Below are positions 23,602 through 27,650 of a stretch of 27,650 bases of DNA, one piece after another. Where the stretch lies: the NCBI GenBank assembly GCA_021736615.1, contig JAIPFN010000092.1, forward strand, positions 1-27,650, in the 5' to 3' direction. This stretch comes from Phycisphaerae bacterium. Lineage in GTDB: Bacteria > Planctomycetota > Phycisphaerae > Sedimentisphaerales > Anaerohalosphaeraceae. Position numbers and translations under genes: made by a program. The notes beneath the pieces were generated by a model. It was not told the DNA's origin. It saw only the letters and a list, made by a program, of their open reading frames with translations, and did no database searches. Within the stretch, counting starts at the first letter, position 1; each line of letters starts with the position of its first letter.

Positions 23602-25305
23602 ATGAAAAGTTTACTAATACAAACAGCTAAACACAGCGGCATTGTCGATGCTGTTATGCTTGAGAATTTTTTCCAGAACTCCAACGGTGACCGTCGGCGC
23701 ATCGATGACATTTTGCTTTCAGCGCCGGATTTCACAGAAGAAATGGTTCTCAGGCTCTTCGCAGAAGCCCTCGGTCTGGAGTATCTCCCGGAAATTCCAG
23801 CAGACAGCGTTCCGCCCGAGTTCATCGAGTCGGTCCCCGCCAATTACGCCCAGAACCACTACCTCATCGGTCTGCGGGGCAGCGAAAACGACGCCGAGCT
23901 AACCGTCGCGATGAGCAGGCCGCTGGATACCAGCACGCTCGACAACATCTCGAAAATGACGAAGATGCCGGTTAAGAGTTCCCTGGCGACGAGAACCGCG
24001 ATCACGGCGGGTATCGCCGTGGCATACGAACAAAAGAACACGGTCATAGAAGAAGTCGCCGAAGAACTTGACAACCAGAACCTCGACCAGCTTGTCGACG
24101 AAGCCGAGTCCTCCGACGACCTTCTCGACGTAGTCAACCGCCCGCCGGTCATCCGGCTGGTAAACGACATACTATTCCGTGCGCTGCAGCTGCGTACGAG
24201 TGATATCCACATTCACCCGTACGAGACAAAAATCCAGATTCGCTATCGAATCGACGGAATCCTGTACGACACGCTAAGCCTCAACCGCAACGTACTGCCG
24301 CTGATAATCTCGCGTATCAAGGTCATGGCCGGCATGGACATCGCCGAAAGACGTATGCCCCAGGACGGCCGAACAAGCGTACGCATCGGCCAGCGCGAGA
24401 TAGACCTGCGTGTTAGTACCGTTCCGACAAGCTACGGCGAAAGAAGCGTACTCAGAATACTCGACAAAAGCAGCGGTATCTTAAGCCTTGAACAGCTTGG
24501 CCTCTGCAAAGAAGACCAAACCAGTTTCGACAGAATGATCAACTGCTCCCACGGCGTGATATTCGTAACCGGCCCGACAGGCAGCGGTAAAAGTACCACG
24601 CTTTACGCCTGTCTTAACCGGATCGACTCGACACAGAAAAACGTAATGACTATCGAAGACCCCATCGAGTATCAGCTCGACTCGATCAGTCAGATGCAGG
24701 TCGCCGCGAAAAAGGGTATGACATTTATCAACGCCCTCCGCCACGTGCTGCGTCAGGACCCCGACGTTATCATGGTCGGTGAGGTTCGTGACGAGGAAAC
24801 GGCGAGGATGGCTATCCAGTCGTCGCTTACCGGTCACCTTGTTTTCAGTACGCTGCATACAAACGACGCATCGGGGGCGATAAGCAGGCTGCTTGACTTT
24901 GACGTCGAGCCTTATCTAGTGAGCTCGTCGCTGATCGGCTGCCTCGCCCAGAGACTCGTCCGGCGGATTTGCCCGGACTGCAAACAGCCCTACCACCCAT
25001 CGGCGCATGAACTTCGCGAACTCGGACTCGGCGACGTCGACGAAAGCGTCAAGTTCTATGTCGGTGCAGGCTGCAGCAAGTGTTTCGACACCGGATACCG
25101 CGGCAGAACGGGTGTCTACGAACTTATGACCATGACCGAAAGGATCCGTGAAATGGTATATAACAAGGAAAGTGCAGGCGCAATCAAACGCGCCGCTATC
25201 GACGAAGGACTGAAAACCCTCCGGATGGACGGGGCACAAAAAGTGCTCCAGGGCATAACAACAATCGCCGAAGTCCTCCGCGTAACCCAGTCAGACGTAA
25301 TGTAA
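23602..25305 (+). CDS. gspE: Type II secretion ATPase GspE
   Basis: A 567-residue cytoplasmic ATPase that powers pseudopilus assembly. Residues 1-150 match the GspE N-terminal (MshEN-like) domain. The catalytic part has Walker A GPTGSGKS (324-331), the Asp-box MTIEDPIEYQLD, Walker B-like DVIMVGEVRDEE (388-399), the His-box GHLVFSTLHTNDA, and the tetracysteine zinc site CPDC (457-460) with CSKC (491-494) that marks GspE/PilB ATPases. The arginine-finger region RYRIDGILYD is intact. It follows gspD by 33 bases. GspE is preferred over PilB because of gspC, gspD and gspG around it. Base composition is slightly richer in GC than gspD. No clear Shine-Dalgarno site, so it may depend on coupling to gspD. 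Confidence 0.95.
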   Translation: MKSLLIQTAKHSGIVDAVMLENFFQNSNGDRRRIDDILLSAPDFTEEMVLRLFAEALGLEYLPEIPADSVPPEFIESVPANYAQNHYLIGLRGSENDAELTVAMSRPLDTSTLDNISKMTKMPVKSSLATRTAITAGIAVAYEQKNTVIEEVAEELDNQNLDQLVDEAESSDDLLDVVNRPPVIRLVNDILFRALQLRTSDIHIHPYETKIQIRYRIDGILYDTLSLNRNVLPLIISRIKVMAGMDIAERRMPQDGRTSVRIGQREIDLRVSTVPTSYGERSVLRILDKSSGILSLEQLGLCKEDQTSFDRMINCSHGVIFVTGPTGSGKSTTLYACLNRIDSTQKNVMTIEDPIEYQLDSISQMQVAAKKGMTFINALRHVLRQDPDVIMVGEVRDEETARMAIQSSLTGHLVFSTLHTNDASGAISRLLDFDVEPYLVSSSLIGCLAQRLVRRICPDCKQPYHPSAHELRELGLGDVDESVKFYVGAGCSKCFDTGYRGRTGVYELMTMTERIREMVYNKESAGAIKRAAIDEGLKTLRMDGAQKVLQGITTIAEVLRVTQSDVM

Positions 25306-25310
25306 TCAAC

Positions 25311-25336
25311 TCAAACCGACCGACCGGTCAGTTTGA
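25311..25336 (+). repeat. Hairpin element 3' of gspE (copy 2)
   Basis: TCAAAC (25311-25316) pairs with GTTTGA (25331-25336); GACC (25318-25321) pairs with GGTC (25326-25329) around a GACC tetraloop. It begins five bases after the gspE stop. It shares 19 of 26 positions and the same architecture with the element at 19135. Confidence 0.6.
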
Positions 25337-25360
25337 AATGAATAATGATTATTGTATAAT
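25333..25360 (+). promoter_or_regulatory. Candidate promoter upstream of gspF
   Basis: TTGAAA (25333-25338, 5 of 6) and a perfect TATAAT (25355-25360) with a 16-base spacer. A second TATAAT begins at 25362. The -35 box overlaps the right arm of the hairpin at 25311-25336. A separate promoter would explain the long gap before gspF. Confidence 0.4.
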
Positions 25361-25486
25361 GTATAATGAATGATTCGGCCTGGAGGCCGAGGCTATTTTA
25401 TTAAAAGCGAAGGATCGTAAGCTGCACGATAAAGAGCCAAAATACATAATATTGCCAGAAATTATTTATTGATATAAATTGCAAAA

Positions 25487-25520
25487 AGCTAATAGCTTAT
25501 TGCTAATCGCTAATCGCTGA
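25487..25520 (+). repeat. Short palindrome and tandem GCTAATC repeat before gspF
   Basis: AGCTAATAGCT (25487-25497) is a near-perfect palindrome. Two GCTAATC units (25502-25515) plus a partial third (GCTGA) follow within 10 bases of the gspF start codon, where they could affect ribosome access. Confidence 0.5.
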
Positions 25521-25528
25521 GTAAATAT

Positions 25529-26743
25529 ATGCCAAGATTTTCATACAAAGGTATAGATCACAAGCACAAGTCGGTCAAGGGAACCGTCACCGCCGAAAGT
25601 GCGTTCGCAGCCCGCAAACATCTCCGGGCCAAAGGCGTCCACCCTACCGCGATTAACGAAGTCACTAACTCGATAGAAGCCAAGTCCTTCGGCGGGTTGT
25701 TCAAACGCAAAGGCAAGGCACACGTCACCGAATTCACCAAACAACTCTCGACGATGCTCCGGGCAGGTATCAAACTGACCGAATCGCTGACCGTACTGAT
25801 CCCGCAATTAAACAACGCCGACTTTAAAAACGCCATAACCGACGTACGCGACAGGCTCATAACAGGCGAATCTCTTGCCGACACGCTCAGCGAATACGGA
25901 GATTACTTTGACAAGATTTATATCAGCATGGTCCGGGTCGGCGAGGTTACCGGAACACTCGAACAAAGTCTCACCAGCATCGCCGAATTCATGGAAAAAC
26001 GCCACAAAGTCGAATCAAAAATGAAATCCGCGATGATATATCCGTGTATTTTGATCACCGCATCTACTCTGGCGGTGCTTTTCCTGACAATATTTGTAAT
26101 TCCGGTTGTCGCCGAACAGATCAAAAAGGCAGGCCAGGAACTTCCATGGGTCACAGAGGCAATTTTATGGACCAGCGCCACCCTCAGAAGCTGGTGGGCA
26201 CTTTTGGTTCTGGCCGTTATCTTTGCCGGTATATGGGCTGTAAAAAACTTCATCGCAACACCGCGGGGAATGCATGCGCGGGATAAATTTCTGCTTGCCC
26301 TGCCGGTATTTGGTAACCTCGTCAAGCAGCGAATCGTCGCAAGATTTGCCTCGACGCTTTCGACACTGCTTCAATCCGGTCTTTCAATGGCAGATTCCCT
26401 GAAGATCGTCGCAGAGGTCACAGGCAACACCGTAATGAACAATGCAGTAAAAAAAGCACGCGAGCGAATTCTCTCCGGTTCAGATATAGCAACACCGCTG
26501 CGAGACAGCGGGGTTATCGACCCGACACTCGCTCACATGGTAACCGTCGGAGAAAAAAGCGGAGAACTGGAAAAAATGCTCAAAGACATAAGCGACAACC
26601 TTGAATCGTCGTCCGACCTGGTGATAGAAAGAATAAGCGCTGCGATCGAACCGGTAATTATCCTTTTCATGTCGATAGTGATCGGTATAATCGCCTATGC
26701 AATGCTGGTGCCTATCATAAAATTCTCGTCCGGCTCCTTTTAA
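25529..26743 (+). CDS. gspF: Type II secretion inner-membrane platform protein GspF
   Basis: A 404-residue protein with two T2SSF domains. The N-terminus (PRFSYKGIDHKHKSVKGTV) is the typical start. Domain 1 begins near residue 66 with FTKQLSTMLRAGIKLTESL, domain 2 near 268 with FASTLSTLLQSGLSMADSL. Three membrane helices lie at about 168-193, 218-240 and 372-398. GspF is the core platform that links GspE rotation or pumping to pilin insertion. The internal duplication is intact and the length is normal. No strong ribosome-binding site is seen before the ATG; the preceding 223-base gap is discussed separately. It is followed by gspG after 125 bases. Confidence 0.95.
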   Translation: MPRFSYKGIDHKHKSVKGTVTAESAFAARKHLRAKGVHPTAINEVTNSIEAKSFGGLFKRKGKAHVTEFTKQLSTMLRAGIKLTESLTVLIPQLNNADFKNAITDVRDRLITGESLADTLSEYGDYFDKIYISMVRVGEVTGTLEQSLTSIAEFMEKRHKVESKMKSAMIYPCILITASTLAVLFLTIFVIPVVAEQIKKAGQELPWVTEAILWTSATLRSWWALLVLAVIFAGIWAVKNFIATPRGMHARDKFLLALPVFGNLVKQRIVARFASTLSTLLQSGLSMADSLKIVAEVTGNTVMNNAVKKARERILSGSDIATPLRDSGVIDPTLAHMVTVGEKSGELEKMLKDISDNLESSSDLVIERISAAIEPVIILFMSIVIGIIAYAMLVPIIKFSSGSF

Positions 26744-26868
26744 AAGTCAATTGTCCAATAGCAAATAATGCTTTAGATTTTGAAATCGACACTGGATTTC
26801 CGGTCCGTTTGATATAATAATATACGGCAGAACCTGTATTTAATAAAAATTTAAGAAAGGAAAATCAA
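26744..26868 (+). promoter_or_regulatory. gspF-gspG gap with candidate -10 box and shared word
   Basis: A perfect TATAAT at 26813-26818 directly follows GGTCCGTTTGA (26802-26812), a third copy of the word found in the two hairpins. No good -35 box at 16-18 bases. AAGGA at 26857-26861 is a strong ribosome-binding site for gspG, as expected for the most abundant pseudopilin. Confidence 0.35.
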
Positions 26869-27309
26869 ATGCTCAAACGAAGTCATAATAATAGAAAAGC
26901 TTTTACAATGATCGAAATCATTGCGGTTCTCGTTATCGTAGGTCTCTTGGCCACTGTAGCGACTACAACTTTCATGGGTAAGATCGAAAAAGCCAAAGTC
27001 GACACCACAAAAGCTAACCTAAAGCAGCTTAGCAGTGCCGTCATGTCATTTAAGATGAGTACAGGTCGCTACCCCGAAGAAGAAGAAGGACTTGACGTCC
27101 TTGTCAATGAACCCACCGACGCCGAAGGATGGGATCCTGAAGGATACCTAATGACCGATGATGTACCTAAAGACGGATGGAACAACGAATTCTATTTCCA
27201 ACGCTACACCGAAAGCGGAAAACCTTTCGTCATCATAAGCTATGGCGCTGACGGCGAAGAAGGAGGCGAAGGTTACGATGCCGACCTCTACAGTACAGAT
27301 GCCGACTAA
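26869..27309 (+). CDS. gspG: Type II secretion major pseudopilin GspG
   Basis: A 146-residue prepilin. A basic leader (residues 1-11) ends in KA, followed by FTMIEIIAVLVIVGLLA, the processed helix with Glu at +5 (E16). The residue before the cut is Ala11, not the usual Gly. The globular part has the GspG signature: TGRYPEEEEGLDVLV, KDGWNNEFYF, ISYGADGEEGGEGYDADL, which includes the calcium-binding acidic residues of the C-terminal loop. It polymerises into the pseudopilus after cleavage by a prepilin peptidase (not in the window). The preceding gap carries a TATAAT and AAGGA ribosome-binding site. Its stop overlaps the start of the next pseudopilin by 11 bases. Confidence 0.95.
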   Translation: MLKRSHNNRKAFTMIEIIAVLVIVGLLATVATTTFMGKIEKAKVDTTKANLKQLSSAVMSFKMSTGRYPEEEEGLDVLVNEPTDAEGWDPEGYLMTDDVPKDGWNNEFYFQRYTESGKPFVIISYGADGEEGGEGYDADLYSTDAD

Positions 27310-27650
27310 TCCAACAACTTGCAAATCTGGTAAACTGCCGGATCGTAAAGTCGAAAAAAGGAATAAACATGGCTTCTCCCTGATGGAGATAACCATCGTA
27401 ATGGTGATTCTCTCGCTGCTTACCACTGTAGTAATGGTAAATTTCGTAAGCAATGTCGGAAAAAGCTCCTTCAAAAGAGAAGCCATCGAAATCGTAAATA
27501 CTTTGAAAATGGCCCAGAACGCCGCTGCCCGGAGCGGCAGGCGTTACATCGTTCTGTTCGACTTTATCGAGCAGAAATACACCATGAAGGAAATACGAAA
27601 TCTCGATGAATTCTTCCTTATCGTAGAGGAAGACGAAGGCGAAGAACTCT
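27299..27650 (+). CDS. gspH: Minor pseudopilin GspH-like, truncated by the window edge
   Basis: An open frame from ATG 27299 runs off the right end (117 codons seen). A long 25-residue basic leader ends in HG, then FSLMEITIVMVILSLL with Gly25 at -1 and Glu30 at +5, the standard prepilin cleavage site. After the helix comes REAIEIVNTLKMAQNAAARS and a strand RYIVLFDF, matching the GspH layout of a helical stalk and beta region. No other in-frame ATG or TTG gives a better start. It overlaps gspG by 11 bases. GspH versus GspI/J cannot be settled without the C-terminus; length and order favour GspH. Confidence 0.75.
   Translation, partial: MPTNPTTCKSGKLPDRKVEKRNKHGFSLMEITIVMVILSLLTTVVMVNFVSNVGKSSFKREAIEIVNTLKMAQNAAARSGRRYIVLFDFIEQKYTMKEIRNLDEFFLIVEEDEGEEL

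Larger units (their letters stand above)
25306..25528 (+). other. gspE-gspF intergenic region with hairpins and short repeats
   Basis: This 223-base gap is unusually long for the operon. It contains the second hairpin copy (25311-25336), a promoter-like pair at 25333-25360, a perfect inverted repeat TCGGCCT-GG-AGGCCGA (25375-25390), the palindromic AGCTAATAGCT (25487-25497) and a tandem GCTAATC repeat (25502-25515) just before the gspF start. No ORF or T-run seen. Confidence 0.5.

Noticed and set aside
23602..27650. Type IV pilus (pilB/pilC/pilA) instead of T2SS
   Set aside because: GspC-like gene, secretin in the same run and the GspG C-terminal calcium-loop signature point to T2SS.

Overview
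The window looks like chromosomal DNA of a Gram-negative bacterium, most likely a planctomycete of the Phycisphaerae type. This is inference. It rests on a PEP-CTERM protein, a very long type II secretion (T2SS) secretin, a DUF1573 lipoprotein, a multihaem lipoprotein and many exopolysaccharide-type glycosyltransferases. No rRNA, tRNA, transposase, phage gene or CRISPR array was seen.

Region 1 (1-7200, mostly + strand) opens with the last 75 codons of an RseP-type site-2 protease. Two GT2 glycosyltransferases and a GT4 glycosyltransferase follow. Next come a convergent SAM-dependent methyltransferase, a secreted PD40 beta-propeller protein with its own promoter and terminator, and a third GT2 paralogue. 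A 376-base gap before that GT2 holds a good terminator, promoter-like sites and hairpins.

Region 2 (7200-15300, - strand) is a compact five-gene glycan operon read from right to left. It encodes a polyprenyl-phosphate glycosyltransferase (GtrB/ArnC type), a large GT-C membrane glycosyltransferase, and three GT4 glycosyltransferases. Gene junctions are 4-base overlaps or gaps of 0-1 base. Beyond it lies a PEP-CTERM beta-propeller protein with its own consensus promoter. The likely division of labour is: GT4 and GT2 enzymes build a glycan on the cytoplasmic side, the GtrB-like enzyme loads a sugar onto the lipid carrier, and the GT-C enzyme transfers it outside the inner membrane. No exosortase, flippase or polymerase is visible in the window.

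Region 3 (15400-27650, + strand) begins at a divergent promoter region. It encodes a DUF1573 lipoprotein, a lipoprotein joining a metallophosphatase-like domain to four c-type haem sites, and then T2SS genes in the order gspC, gspD, gspE, gspF, gspG, gspH (the last cut by the window edge). The secretin has about 1440 residues, with an N0 domain, five N1-like modules, an extra N-terminal N1-like module and long Lys/Ala/Pro-rich linkers, so it could span an unusually deep periplasm.

The least expected non-coding signal is a short word, GGTCNGTTTGA. It recurs in the gaps between T2SS genes, twice as part of a similar 26-base hairpin directly after a stop codon (gspC and gspE). Counts were made by eye and need a scripted check.
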